Shown here: piece after piece, positions 9,248 to 17,671 of the stretch
Numbering within the stretch: the stretch's first letter is position 1
How the letters are laid out: the number at the start of each line of letters is the position of its first letter
NCBI RefSeq assembly: GCF_001632745.1
Contig: NZ_LQRT01000035.1
Coordinates: 310,001 to 374,000, forward strand
DNA: 64,000 nucleotides
Source: Aquimarina aggregata
Lineage (GTDB): Bacteria > Bacteroidota > Bacteroidia > Flavobacteriales > Flavobacteriaceae
Reading direction: 5' to 3'
Translations under genes and position numbers: made by a program
The notes under the pieces: model-generated
What the model was told of the DNA's origin: nothing
Databases searched by the model: none
The model's input: only the letters and a program-made list of their open reading frames with translations

Positions 9248-9922
9248 TCATTCTCTAGTTAAAATTTCGTCAATCATTCCATACTCAAGAGCTTTATCAG
9301 CTTTCATCCAATAATCTCTATCACTATCTTCGTATACTTTATCATAGGTTTGCCCAGAGTGCTTAGCGATGATATTGTATAATTCTTCTTTAAGGATTAA
9401 AATTTCACGCGCTGTGATTTCGATATCACTTGCTTGTCCCTGTGCTCCTCCTAACGGTTGGTGAATCATCACACGACTATGTGGCAATCCCGAACGCTTT
9501 CCTTTTTGACCTGCACATAATAAAACTGCTCCCATTGATGCAGCCATTCCGGTACATATTGTCGCGACATCAGGTTTTATAAATTGCATTGTATCATAAA
9601 TTCCAAGACCTGCGTATACACTTCCTCCAGGAGAGTTAATATAAATCTGAATATCTTTTGTAGCATCTACACTTTCTAAGAACAAAAGTTGCGCCTGAAC
9701 GATGTTAGCAACCTGATCATTAATTCCTGTTCCTAAAAATATAATACGATCCATCATTAGTCTTGAGAAGACATCAAAAATAGCAATATTCATTTGACGT
9801 TCTTCTATAATATTAGGAGTCATACCTGTTGGATACATACTGCTAATTATCTGACCATAGTAATTACTGTTAATACCATGCTCTTTTGTAGCGTATTTTT
9901 CGAATTCTTTTCCGTAATCCAT
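9248..9922 (-). CDS. clpP: ClpP, proteolytic subunit
   Basis: 224 residues. The serine-protease triad is visible: S129 in GMAASM, H154 in VMIHQP and D199 in the YEDSDRD segment, all in family order. The oxyanion segment SPGGSV is at about 97-102. The N-terminal ~30 residues precede the usual folded core and may contain a processed propeptide. It forms tetradecamers with ClpX in the cytoplasm. Located between tig and clpX, the classic tig-clpP-clpX order. A hairpin (9955-9986) separates it from tig, so it may have its own promoter or depend on partial read-through. Confidence 0.97.
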   Translation of the reverse strand: MDYGKEFEKYATKEHGINSNYYGQIISSMYPTGMTPNIIEERQMNIAIFDVFSRLMMDRIIFLGTGINDQVANIVQAQLLFLESVDATKDIQIYINSPGGSVYAGLGIYDTMQFIKPDVATICTGMAASMGAVLLCAGQKGKRSGLPHSRVMIHQPLGGAQGQASDIEITAREILILKEELYNIIAKHSGQTYDKVYEDSDRDYWMKADKALEYGMIDEILTRE

Positions 9923-9954
9923 ATTTCTATTTCTGAAATTTTTATTGATAAAAA

Positions 9955-9986
9955 AGGGCGATAAACCAAGATCGGTTTAGCGCCCT
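9955..9986 (-). terminator. Hairpin between tig and clpP
   Basis: Two 12-base arms with one mismatch (GGGCGATAAACC against GGTTTAGCGCCC) and a 6-nt loop. On the minus strand a run of five Ts follows directly. It sits 39 bp after the tig stop, so it would end or attenuate the tig message before clpP. Confidence 0.7.
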
Positions 9987-10025
9987 AAATATAAGTATAA
10001 ATTCCTTACTAAATAGCAAGATTTA

Positions 10026-11348
10026 TTATTTGTAAACTTCTTTTATAAATTCATCAAAGGTCACCTCTTTGGTTTTCAATTTAGCGTTCTCTTTATAAAA
10101 ATTAAGTAGTTTTTGACTCATCAATTGCTCAGACATTCTTTTCACTTCATCTTGATTCGATAAAATTCTTGCAGCAATATCTTCTAACTCTTTTTCTTCT
10201 GGAGAATTTTGTCCAAATTGAGCCATTTGACCTTTTATTAAATCTTTAGCAAAATCTTTTAATTCTTCAAAAGTAACTTGCAGGTTGTTATCATTTATAA
10301 TCTTACCTTCTATAAGTTGATAACGTAATCCTTTTTCACTTTTTTCATACTCATCCTTAGCTTCATCTTCAGTTAAAGGTTGTTCACCTGTAGCACGAAT
10401 CCATTTTTGCAAAAACTCTACTGGTAATTCAAAATTTGTATTCTCTAAAGTGTGTTCAGTAATAGCATTAAGCAATTGTTGATCAGATTGTTGCACAAAT
10501 TGCTTTTCTGCATCCTCTTTAATCTTAGCTTTTAAATCCGTAACAGATGTAATAACTCCTGGTCCGTATAATTTATCAAACAACTCCTGATCTAAATCTG
10601 CAAGTTCTTGTGTATTAATTTCTGAAACAGTAAAAGAAACTTCAATATCTAAATCGTGAGCTTCATCCTGATTAATTTTTAAAGCATTAATCAAATTATG
10701 ATCATCTGTAAAAAGACCTTTAGTCTTTAGCGTAATAGTATCACCAACTTTTGCTTTTAAGAATTTATCAAGATTCTTTTTACCTTTAATTTTCTCTAAT
10801 TCGACAGTAGCTGTATTATTAATTTCTTTTTCTTCATTCACAAAAGTTCCTGCAACTAAATCTTCTTTTTCGGCAACATCTTTAGGAACTAGTTTCCCAT
10901 ACTGTTTTTGAATAGTTTTTAGCTGATTTTCGATCATCTCATCATTTGCAACAATCTTATAATGTGTTATTGCTTTCTTACCGCCAAGTTTTACTTCAAA
11001 CTTAGGAGCTAACCCTAATTCGAATTCAAAAGAATAATTCTCTGTTTCCCAATCGAAATTTTCTTGCTCTTTTGGTAATGGATTTCCTAAAACATCTAAC
11101 TTTTCTTCCGTAAGATATTTGTTTAGTGCATCTTGTAAAAGCTTATTAACCTCATCTACCAAAACGGCTTTTCCATACTGTTTTTTAACAAGCCCCATAG
11201 GAACGTGTCCTTTTCTAAAACCAGGAATGTTTGCGTTTTTACGGTAATCCATTAGGATTTTATCTACTTTCTCGCTATAATCTTCTTTAGCGATATCTAC
11301 CGTTACCACAGCATTTAAATCGTCTACTTGCTCTTTTGAAATATTCAT
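10026..11348 (-). CDS. tig: Trigger factor, ribosome-associated chaperone
   Basis: 440 residues. The N-terminal domain contains the ribosome-docking signature IPGFRKGHVPMGLVKKQYG (about 40-58). Two C-terminal helical arms rich in Glu, Gln and Lys follow. The central FKBP-like PPIase segment is much reduced in conserved aromatic residues, as is usual in Bacteroidota versions. It binds the 50S exit tunnel and shields nascent chains. Upstream is a good promoter (TTG-N19-TACTTTTG), and a hairpin follows, so it can be expressed independently of clpP. Confidence 0.93.
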   Translation of the reverse strand: MNISKEQVDDLNAVVTVDIAKEDYSEKVDKILMDYRKNANIPGFRKGHVPMGLVKKQYGKAVLVDEVNKLLQDALNKYLTEEKLDVLGNPLPKEQENFDWETENYSFEFELGLAPKFEVKLGGKKAITHYKIVANDEMIENQLKTIQKQYGKLVPKDVAEKEDLVAGTFVNEEKEINNTATVELEKIKGKKNLDKFLKAKVGDTITLKTKGLFTDDHNLINALKINQDEAHDLDIEVSFTVSEINTQELADLDQELFDKLYGPGVITSVTDLKAKIKEDAEKQFVQQSDQQLLNAITEHTLENTNFELPVEFLQKWIRATGEQPLTEDEAKDEYEKSEKGLRYQLIEGKIINDNNLQVTFEELKDFAKDLIKGQMAQFGQNSPEEKELEDIAARILSNQDEVKRMSEQLMSQKLLNFYKENAKLKTKEVTFDEFIKEVYK

Positions 11349-11381
11349 GATTTACTATCTTTACTACTAAAAATTGGGTTG

Positions 11382-11411
11382 CAAAAGTAATACTTTTTTA
11401 CATCACAACAA
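11382..11411 (-). promoter_or_regulatory. Promoter of tig
   Basis: On the minus strand: TTG at 11411-11409, a 19-bp spacer, then TACTTTTG at 11389-11382, matching the Bacteroidota primary-sigma consensus. The predicted transcription start is near 11375, about 27 nt before the start codon. Confidence 0.65.
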
Positions 11412-11445
11412 ATTTTTAACTCTCTGAAAAACAGTAAATATTAGA

Positions 11446-11793
11446 TTAACTTTTATCTTTCTTTAAAATAGAATGCAGAATAGATTGAAATATAGACAAT
11501 AGCACGCTAAAGATTAGTGCCCAAAGCCATCCATTAACTCTAAATCCATCTATAAAATAATCGGCCAATAAAATTATTGCTGCATTAATAACTAAAAGAA
11601 ACAACCCTAATGTGATTATTGTAGCGGGCAAAGTTAAAAAAACCAATAATGGTTTTACTATAGCATTTAGAATCGCTAACACTACGGCTACAATCAAAGC
11701 ACTTACATAACTATCAACTCCCACTCCTGGAAGTATTTTTGCCAATACAATTACGGCAACTGCACTTAAAATCAATTTTAAGATAAAATTCAT
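11446..11793 (-). CDS. Phage-holin-superfamily-IV / YvlD-like membrane protein
   Basis: 115 residues, almost all in four hydrophobic segments: residues about 5-20, 30-45, 52-75 and 90-108. The arrangement and motifs such as NAIVKPLLVFLTLPATIITLG match the four-helix family often annotated as mycobacterial phage holin family IV or YvlD. In ordinary chromosomes these are not phage lysis proteins; their role is unclear. No other phage gene is present. It ends 27 bp before the tig promoter region and begins 28 bp before the 39-bp repeat at 11821. Confidence 0.75.
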   Translation of the reverse strand: MNFILKLILSAVAVIVLAKILPGVGVDSYVSALIVAVVLAILNAIVKPLLVFLTLPATIITLGLFLLVINAAIILLADYFIDGFRVNGWLWALIFSVLLSIFQSILHSILKKDKS

Positions 11794-11820
11794 GTCTATA
11801 TATTTTGATATATTGAAGAT

Positions 11821-11859
11821 AAAAAAAACCTGCCATAAAAAGCAGGTTTTAGTTTATAT
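11821..11859 (-). repeat. 39-bp direct repeat, left copy (contains terminator)
   Basis: Identical over 39 bases to 16020-16058: eight As, CCTGC, an 8-nt loop, GCAGG, then TTTTAGTTTATAT. The 9-bp stem AAAACCTGC/GCAGGTTTT followed on the minus strand by a T-run makes it a terminator for the Lnt-like gene, whose TAA stop (11849-11851) lies inside the repeat. Identity ends abruptly on both sides. The two copies bracket a four-gene block. Confidence 0.9.
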
Positions 11860-13351
11860 ATTTAGAAACTTTTCTTTTAAACAAAACATATAAAAAAGGA
11901 CTTACAATCACCAACAAAAATATGATTACCAGAAATGAGCGACACTTATCTACATACTTAGTATAACAGGTCCCCTTGGCAACACTTTGCTTCACAAAAA
12001 AAGAAGCAAACTCGACTCTATCTTTACCAATAACCTCCCCGAATTTATTTAAATGTAATGATTCTCCTTTAAAAGAAGCTTTCAAAAGCGGCAATCTTGT
12101 TTCGATTGCTCTTAATCTAAGAATATTATTATATTGTCTTTTTCCAAAATAAGATTCTTTAAAAAAACTCTCACTAGATATTAAATAAATGATGTTAGTT
12201 TTCCTTGCTTTATTAGCTACAAAAAAAGAAAAGAAACCTTCATAACATATCAAAGGCAGTACTTTCTTATTGTTTATTATTTCATCTTCTGAACCCTCAA
12301 CAAAAGGATTATATATAATTTTTTCTAAAAATGCTGCTATTTTTTTTGGTAAATACTCTGAATAAGGAACAAGTTTTTTCTTTACTTTTAAATAAGGATC
12401 ATCACTTGAACTTAAAAACACTCCTCCATTTACCAAACTTCTACTACCCTTATCAAAACCGGTAGCTCCATAAAAAATGTGTTCAATCTCATTTTCTATT
12501 AATGAATTATTAAGGTACTTAAAAGTCAAACCTTTATTTAGAACATCCAGTTTAATACCGCGAAAAGTAGTTTCCGGAATTAATACAGCGTGTACAGTAT
12601 CTATTTTTGCTAATTTTTTCTTCAAATAAAAAGCTAATTCTTGTTTATTCCTCAATAATTCATGAGGAGAGTACTCTGGATTATAAAGTATGTATTTTTT
12701 AACTCCTCCTTTATGCTCTAAAGAATTTGAACCCCTTACCAGCAACGATAATAGAATAGGCAAACCTAGAACCAACAAAAACAAGAGAAGATTTTTATAC
12801 GAAAAATGTTTATTCAAATAAAACAATAGATAAGAAACAACAAGTAACCACAAACTTCCACCTTCAACTCCAATGAACTCATACCATTGAACAAAATAAA
12901 TTTGATTTGAAAAAACATTCCCCAAAATAACCCACGGAAATGAAATTAAAGATACATTCTCAAAATATTCGAATAACAACCATATTGGAATAAAAAAAAT
13001 AGGTCTAAAAAAAGTACTTCTATTTTTCAAAACAAGAAAGACTACAAATGGAACCAAGTGAAGCAACAGATTATTTAAAAACCCAAAGAAACCTTGGTCA
13101 ATCCCAAACATCCAAGATAATGCACCAAAATGCCATGAAGCAACTATTAAAAAAAATCTAAAAAAACTTCTTCTAAAAGAAATATTATCCGTGTCATCTA
13201 ATAGCTTAAAAACCTCGAACCAAAATAACACAAATAATATCCCAAAATAATTCCAGGATATAAAAGACAAAAAAGATAATATCGCGAAACGAATTATATA
13301 ACCAATAAAAGGCAGCTTTAAGCTACCTTTTAAATCTATATCCAAAATCAC
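11849..13351 (-). CDS. Divergent apolipoprotein N-acyltransferase (Lnt-like, CN-hydrolase fold)
   Basis: 500 residues. Six or more hydrophobic helices occupy residues 1-205, followed by a nitrilase-type domain (about 215-460) and a final helix (about 470-490). The catalytic triad of Lnt is present in order: E260 in LIPETTFRG, K326 in KKKLVPYSEYLP and C369 in PLICYEGFF. Lnt transfers a third acyl chain to the N-terminal cysteine of lipoproteins in the inner membrane. The rest of the protein is divergent, and its place in a repeat-bracketed block beside a lipoprotein gene suggests a specialised copy instead of the housekeeping enzyme. The start is GTG, 8 bp after the upstream stop; no ATG is available near the N-terminus. 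Whether the genome has another lnt cannot be seen here. Confidence 0.75.
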   Translation of the reverse strand: MILDIDLKGSLKLPFIGYIIRFAILSFLSFISWNYFGILFVLFWFEVFKLLDDTDNISFRRSFFRFFLIVASWHFGALSWMFGIDQGFFGFLNNLLLHLVPFVVFLVLKNRSTFFRPIFFIPIWLLFEYFENVSLISFPWVILGNVFSNQIYFVQWYEFIGVEGGSLWLLVVSYLLFYLNKHFSYKNLLLFLLVLGLPILLSLLVRGSNSLEHKGGVKKYILYNPEYSPHELLRNKQELAFYLKKKLAKIDTVHAVLIPETTFRGIKLDVLNKGLTFKYLNNSLIENEIEHIFYGATGFDKGSRSLVNGGVFLSSSDDPYLKVKKKLVPYSEYLPKKIAAFLEKIIYNPFVEGSEDEIINNKKVLPLICYEGFFSFFVANKARKTNIIYLISSESFFKESYFGKRQYNNILRLRAIETRLPLLKASFKGESLHLNKFGEVIGKDRVEFASFFVKQSVAKGTCYTKYVDKCRSFLVIIFLLVIVSPFLYVLFKRKVSKYIN

Positions 13352-13359
13352 AAGCTATA

Positions 13360-14127
13360 TTATCTAATGATTTGTAAATTCGAAAATGCAGATGTAACTG
13401 CAGACACATAAGATGCACCTCCATTTTTAGGAGGAATACCCGCTGCTCTTAATACACTTACAGAAACATAAGCATTAGCTGGAAATCTTTCTAAATCACT
13501 AGCTTTCACTAAATAACTACTCTGATTATCCGGCAATACAAATGATTTTATTAACGTTTCTGGATGATTAAAAGCCAATCCAACATTATTTTGATTGATT
13601 GGATCATATTTTAAAATCACGGCCACTCCGTTTCTATTATTAGGATCCACATTCCAGGTAATTTTTGTACCCGCTTTTATTTTATCACCAGAAAAATTAA
13701 CTGTTATTAAATTAGGAATATAAACTGAGGATTTAAATGTTTTTTGCCCTTTGGTTTCTACATAATAAGAAAGTTCTTTGCCAAAAAAATCGTTATCTAA
13801 ATTTATCGTTTCTTCGACTGCCTTATTTTTACCAAAAATCTTATTGTTATCCAAACCTACAAATCTAATTTTTGTGTCATTTTCTTTGTTCGGAACTCTT
13901 GATTTTTGTTCTGAGACCCTTATGTTTTTTCTTAAATCTTGAGTCTCCATACTCACAGCACTTTGAATTAAAACGGAACCGTCTCCTTTTTTTGCAGTTA
14001 AAAATTCTGAGAAAAACTTTTCTTCTTCTGTCATCTCTGTTTTATTTGACACTTCTGTAGATTCCTCTTCACAAGAAACAAATAACATAGTAGCAACTAC
14101 TATTAAACTATAAAAATATATTTTCAT
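13360..14127 (-). CDS. Lipoprotein of unknown function in the Lnt-like cassette
   Basis: 255 residues from the ATG at 14127. A longer in-frame start at 14175 would overlap the upstream gene and add 16 residues ahead of the signal, so I reject it. The signal MKIYFYSLIVVATMLFVSC is a lipoprotein signal with the modified Cys at residue 19, followed by an acidic stretch (EEESTEV) common in surface-directed Bacteroidota lipoproteins. The mature part has no recognisable domain; the C-terminal half is beta-rich. It is 8 bp upstream of the Lnt-like gene, so a natural guess is that it is that enzyme's substrate. Confidence 0.75.
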   Translation of the reverse strand: MKIYFYSLIVVATMLFVSCEEESTEVSNKTEMTEEEKFFSEFLTAKKGDGSVLIQSAVSMETQDLRKNIRVSEQKSRVPNKENDTKIRFVGLDNNKIFGKNKAVEETINLDNDFFGKELSYYVETKGQKTFKSSVYIPNLITVNFSGDKIKAGTKITWNVDPNNRNGVAVILKYDPINQNNVGLAFNHPETLIKSFVLPDNQSSYLVKASDLERFPANAYVSVSVLRAAGIPPKNGGASYVSAVTSAFSNLQIIR

Positions 14128-14149
14128 TTTACTATTTTTTATGTTTTTT

Positions 14150-14803
14150 TTATAAACCATTATCAATAAAATCATTTACGGAACTAAAATCATCTGGAAT
14201 TGCAGATTTATTAGGAGTAAGATCAGTATTACTCTTTTTCTGAAATGAAGGAACCATATCAACTGGTTGAGGCCTTCTCGGATCCCAACCATTAAAATAT
14301 GTTACTTTATGCTTATAAACAACTCTAGTATTATTAACATTACCAAGTGACTTATTGAAATTTTGAGCTCCAAGCCCATCAATTCTTTCATGATAGGTCA
14401 CTTCTAAAACGGTATCAAAACCATCCGGAGCTATTTTAATATTTATCAAACCGTTACTATTACCATTTGACGCATCAAACACCCTCTTATATTCCCAATT
14501 TGGGCATCTGGGAGTAGTCACTACGATAGTACAGTAATAATTTTGATCCTCTAATATAGTTCCCGCTCCAGGGAAATCTCCGTTTCTTAAATCAGGGGTA
14601 GGTACAAAAAATTCAAAACCACTATTCCTGAACGGGTTTTCACCTCCTGGAAAATACAATTGTATTTGCGCATTATCTCCCTCTAGATTTGCACATTGAT
14701 TGCTTGATAAATTTGGTTCAGATTTACTAGACAAACTGAACATTAAAGCGCAAAGGACAAAAACCCCTAATGCACCAGAAAAAATTTTAATAATTTTTTT
14801 CAT
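14150..14803 (-). CDS. Exported protein of unknown family in the Lnt-like cassette
   Basis: 217 residues. An N-terminal hydrophobic segment (about 5-24) can act as signal peptide or anchor; it has a cysteine inside the helix (VLCALMF), so it is not a standard lipobox. The mature part holds three cysteines (NQCANLEG, YYCTIVV and TPRCPNWEY), many aromatic residues and a beta-rich pattern. No known domain recognised. The stop codon lies 22 bp before the lipoprotein start, consistent with one operon. Start chosen at the MKKIIKIF methionine, a typical signal N-region. Confidence 0.7.
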   Translation of the reverse strand: MKKIIKIFSGALGVFVLCALMFSLSSKSEPNLSSNQCANLEGDNAQIQLYFPGGENPFRNSGFEFFVPTPDLRNGDFPGAGTILEDQNYYCTIVVTTPRCPNWEYKRVFDASNGNSNGLINIKIAPDGFDTVLEVTYHERIDGLGAQNFNKSLGNVNNTRVVYKHKVTYFNGWDPRRPQPVDMVPSFQKKSNTDLTPNKSAIPDDFSSVNDFIDNGL

Positions 14804-15069
14804 TGTGTGTAATTTAAATTAAAGTTTTAATAATTAATTACACATTAATGTCATGAAAAAACAAAATGTTACCCCTACATTTTTATTTTTTTTACTGGAG
14901 CAGTTAACTTCTCCTGAAATAAAACAATGTGTTTCACTAAAAGCCCCATAAAACAAATTTCTAAAGTCAAGAAAACGACAAGTAGAGACATCTTTCAACG
15001 AGTTAACTAACAATTGATTAATTAGAATAGTTTTCACTTTAAAAAGAGATCCTCAACTTTCAGATAAAA

Positions 15070-15927
15070 TTACTTACATAGTAAAATCCTTGAAGAAAAT
15101 AAATTTGCCTCGGACTCAAAAAAATTATCAAAATAACAACCACCCGGGTTTTCTTCTAACAAATAAAGCCCCCTAAGAAGTGGTCCTTGCAAATCGAAAT
15201 ACATGATATTATTTAATTTACTGAAAAATGTAGAGTGTTCAGATAAATCTGCTAGAGGCTTATTTAAAGCTGAATTAAAAGGGTTATAATCATAATATTG
15301 ATAAATATGAATAATTTCATGAGCAAACAAATCATATTCGTTTACATAATTCTCATCAACTAAAACAACATTACCATATGTTATACCACGACTATTAATC
15401 AGGTCATTAGTAGAAAACACAAATTCTCCAGTTTGCAAAGATCTCTTAAACTCAAATTTATTACCAAACGCCAATGATAATGTTAACCCCAAAGAAACAG
15501 GCATTATTTTATATTTTATTTTGAATTTTTCTTTAGCATAAAACTCTACTCTATTAAAACCAATATTAAAATGCCATTGCTCCCAAAAATTTTTATTTAA
15601 AGAAGCATTTTCCACTACTGATGTACCTGCAGAGTTTACTATTTTAGCATACCAACTATATTCCCATTTCTCTTTGAGGTAAATCTCTCTGACAAGATTT
15701 TTACTCCCATATATTAAAGCCCCACCAATAGCTCCTTGCCAAAAACCTTTTGCAAATACCTTACCTACTTTTTCATTGTCCTTTTTATTAATTATAGCCC
15801 CAACTCCTGCAAACACAGAACTGATTCCAACATTATAAAGGATCGCTTCATTTTGATTTAAATGTTGCGCAACTGTGTTTTGCAAGAAAAACAAACAAGA
15901 AAAAAGTAATATGACACGTAACTTCAT
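15070..15927 (-). CDS. Exported protein with HExxH-type motif
   Basis: 285 residues from the MKLRV methionine at 15927. An upstream in-frame ATG at 15936 adds only MYQ and would leave almost no leader after the -7 element at 15944-15951. The signal peptide ends in TVAQ near residue 21, followed by a glycine-rich, possibly membrane-embedded region. The key motif is AHEIIHIYQYYDY, an HExxH zinc-site signature, in the last third. A downstream FFESEAN segment could offer a third ligand. The HExxH-Q/Y context is seen in uncharacterised Bacteroidota peptidase-like proteins, many of which may be inactive. It is the first gene of the four-gene cassette, 266 bp upstream of the next gene. Confidence 0.7.
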   Translation of the reverse strand: MKLRVILLFSCLFFLQNTVAQHLNQNEAILYNVGISSVFAGVGAIINKKDNEKVGKVFAKGFWQGAIGGALIYGSKNLVREIYLKEKWEYSWYAKIVNSAGTSVVENASLNKNFWEQWHFNIGFNRVEFYAKEKFKIKYKIMPVSLGLTLSLAFGNKFEFKRSLQTGEFVFSTNDLINSRGITYGNVVLVDENYVNEYDLFAHEIIHIYQYYDYNPFNSALNKPLADLSEHSTFFSKLNNIMYFDLQGPLLRGLYLLEENPGGCYFDNFFESEANLFSSRILLCK

Positions 15928-15943
15928 TTGATACATTAGAAAT

Positions 15944-15951
15944 CAAATATA
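15944..15951 (-). promoter_or_regulatory. -7 element TATATTTG for the Lnt-like cassette
   Basis: On the minus strand an exact TAnnTTTG match ends 17 bp before the preferred start at 15927. No -33 TTG is found at the right distance. It is the only candidate promoter between the right 39-bp repeat and the first cassette gene. Confidence 0.4.
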
Positions 15952-16019
15952 GTATTTTCTAAATGACGTTTAACACTTCTCATATATTATAATTTTACAA
16001 AAACAATATCACCAAAAAC

Positions 16020-16058
16020 AAAAAAAACCTGCCATAAAAAGCAGGTTTTAGTTTATAT
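16020..16058 (-). repeat. 39-bp direct repeat, right copy (contains terminator)
   Basis: Identical to 11821-11859. Here it lies 17 bp beyond the stop of the SGNH gene on the minus strand and forms its intrinsic terminator (9-bp stem plus T-run). Because the left copy lies just before the YvlD-like gene, removing one repeat plus the block between would place the SGNH gene and its terminator directly next to the YvlD-like gene. Confidence 0.9.
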
Positions 16059-16075
16059 TTAATATGAAGTAATTT

Positions 16076-17659
16076 CTAGTTTACCTCATTACTTAGTGTA
16101 ATAGTTCCAAAGTCTGAAGGATCAACAGCAGGCAGATTAACACCATACGTTTCCTTAATTGCTTCTAAAATACCATTTGTTACAATAGCGTGACCTCTTG
16201 GTGATGGATGCACTCCATCTAACGAGAATCCTCCTCCTGTAACGAACTGAGAAGTAACCACACCTCCATTAATTGCAATACCACCATCAGCAACTTGAGC
16301 TAAATCACTAGCTGCATCATAAAGTGCAAGATTATTTGCTGCTGCCAATCCAGCTATTGTAGCATTAAACGAAGTACGTGCTGTTGAAATAGCATCAAGT
16401 TCTCCAGAATCCAAAGCATCTTTATCATCAATAGCACTAATTGCAGCAATTACCATTGCACCCTGTGCTGCGGTTGGCGTTCCTCCTGCTTGTAATATTC
16501 CTAAAACTTGCAAAACCTCTGGAGTCAACATAACTGACCCATAACCTTGCGCTAGTGCTCCTCTATCTATAGTAAGCAATAATAATTCTTGCTCGGTCAT
16601 TTGTCTAAAACCTAATGGATTTGTAGGAGTAACTTCTGTTTTAATTAAAAAACGATTTGCACCAGCACTAAATGTAATAGCATATTGAGATGCAAGTGCC
16701 TGTGCTTGTGCAAGGGGCACTCCAGTACCTGCAACTTGTGCAGTAACTATACCTGTAACTGCTTGAAAAAAGCCAGTCAAACTAGCAGCTGTAGCCGCAT
16801 CAAGAACTAAAGCATTATTAGGTACAGTAGTAAAAAATGGTATTGAAGTAACATCAGGCAAATTTAACAGTACCCCTTTTGTTCCACCAGCAGCAAGTTT
16901 AGTTACTAGTTCATTATAAGCACCAGCAAACACCATATTATTTGTAATATCATCCCCCGAATATGTTCCGGCCATAAGATTACCTGTTACATTATGATCC
17001 TTACCAATTCCTCCAGAAGTAGCATATCCTAAAATATCATTATTACCAATCCATAAACTAAAAAAAGTAGGGTTTTGTGCTACGGCGTCATCTATAATAG
17101 CCGCAGTTGGTGAAGAAGCAAATCGAACAAAATACGGATTTGCCTGACCTGTTGCCAAACCGGCAATATTTCCATATCCTGCAGCTGCAGAGACCAAATG
17201 ATACACTCGCGCACCAGGAACCCCCATATTATTAAAAGGACCGGTTAAAACATTAGCAACACTCGTTGTCGGTGCTGCACCCGCAAATGGTTTAGGCCCA
17301 GGGTTACCCATTGCATCAAATGCTAATACTAATCTATTTGATAAAGGATCTGTACCAGGAATCAAAAGACCACCAGTATTATCATCCATTAATGGCTGTG
17401 TAAAATCACCCCCACCAGCAAAAGCAAATTGTTTTGATAAGATATTTGGGTATGAATTCTCTTGCCCCGTTATATATAATGCCCCATCTGCAAAACCAGC
17501 AGTAAGTGAATTACCAAGTGCTACATAAGTACTAAAATCAGCCTCGCCGCTTGAATACGTTCCTGCATCTTCGATTGGATTATCAAACTCTGGCTCACAA
17601 GCAACTAGACCTAATGCTAAAATTGCTAAATATTTTATATTGTTTTTCATCATCTTCAA
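16076..17659 (-). CDS. SGNH/GDSL-family lipoprotein hydrolase
   Basis: 527 residues. A lipoprotein signal ends in LGLVAC with the modified Cys at residue 21. Block I is ALGNSLTAG with Ser51 as the likely nucleophile (Asn in place of the usual Asp). Block III is WIGNNDILGY, and the C-terminal block has DGVHPSPRG with the catalytic Asp and His. The family hydrolyses esters of lipids or carbohydrates. It is 12 bp downstream of a FadL-type porin gene; this pairing recurs in Bacteroidota and suggests that one protein processes a lipid the other imports. It is longer than most SGNH hydrolases because of an Ala/Gly/Thr-rich middle section (about 210-450). Confidence 0.85.
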   Translation of the reverse strand: MKMMKNNIKYLAILALGLVACEPEFDNPIEDAGTYSSGEADFSTYVALGNSLTAGFADGALYITGQENSYPNILSKQFAFAGGGDFTQPLMDDNTGGLLIPGTDPLSNRLVLAFDAMGNPGPKPFAGAAPTTSVANVLTGPFNNMGVPGARVYHLVSAAAGYGNIAGLATGQANPYFVRFASSPTAAIIDDAVAQNPTFFSLWIGNNDILGYATSGGIGKDHNVTGNLMAGTYSGDDITNNMVFAGAYNELVTKLAAGGTKGVLLNLPDVTSIPFFTTVPNNALVLDAATAASLTGFFQAVTGIVTAQVAGTGVPLAQAQALASQYAITFSAGANRFLIKTEVTPTNPLGFRQMTEQELLLLTIDRGALAQGYGSVMLTPEVLQVLGILQAGGTPTAAQGAMVIAAISAIDDKDALDSGELDAISTARTSFNATIAGLAAANNLALYDAASDLAQVADGGIAINGGVVTSQFVTGGGFSLDGVHPSPRGHAIVTNGILEAIKETYGVNLPAVDPSDFGTITLSNEVN

Positions 17660-17671
17660 TGTTTTGTTGTA

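Noticed and set aside
11446-11793. Phage-holin-like protein as sign of a prophage
   Set aside because: No other phage gene is present; this four-helix family is common in ordinary chromosomes.
14834-15037. 67-codon minus-strand ORF with GTG start between the HExxH gene and the next cassette gene
   Set aside because: GTG start, no signal or domain, no -7 element before it, and an unbalanced composition (Cys- and Phe-rich). Probably chance; it would need expression data.
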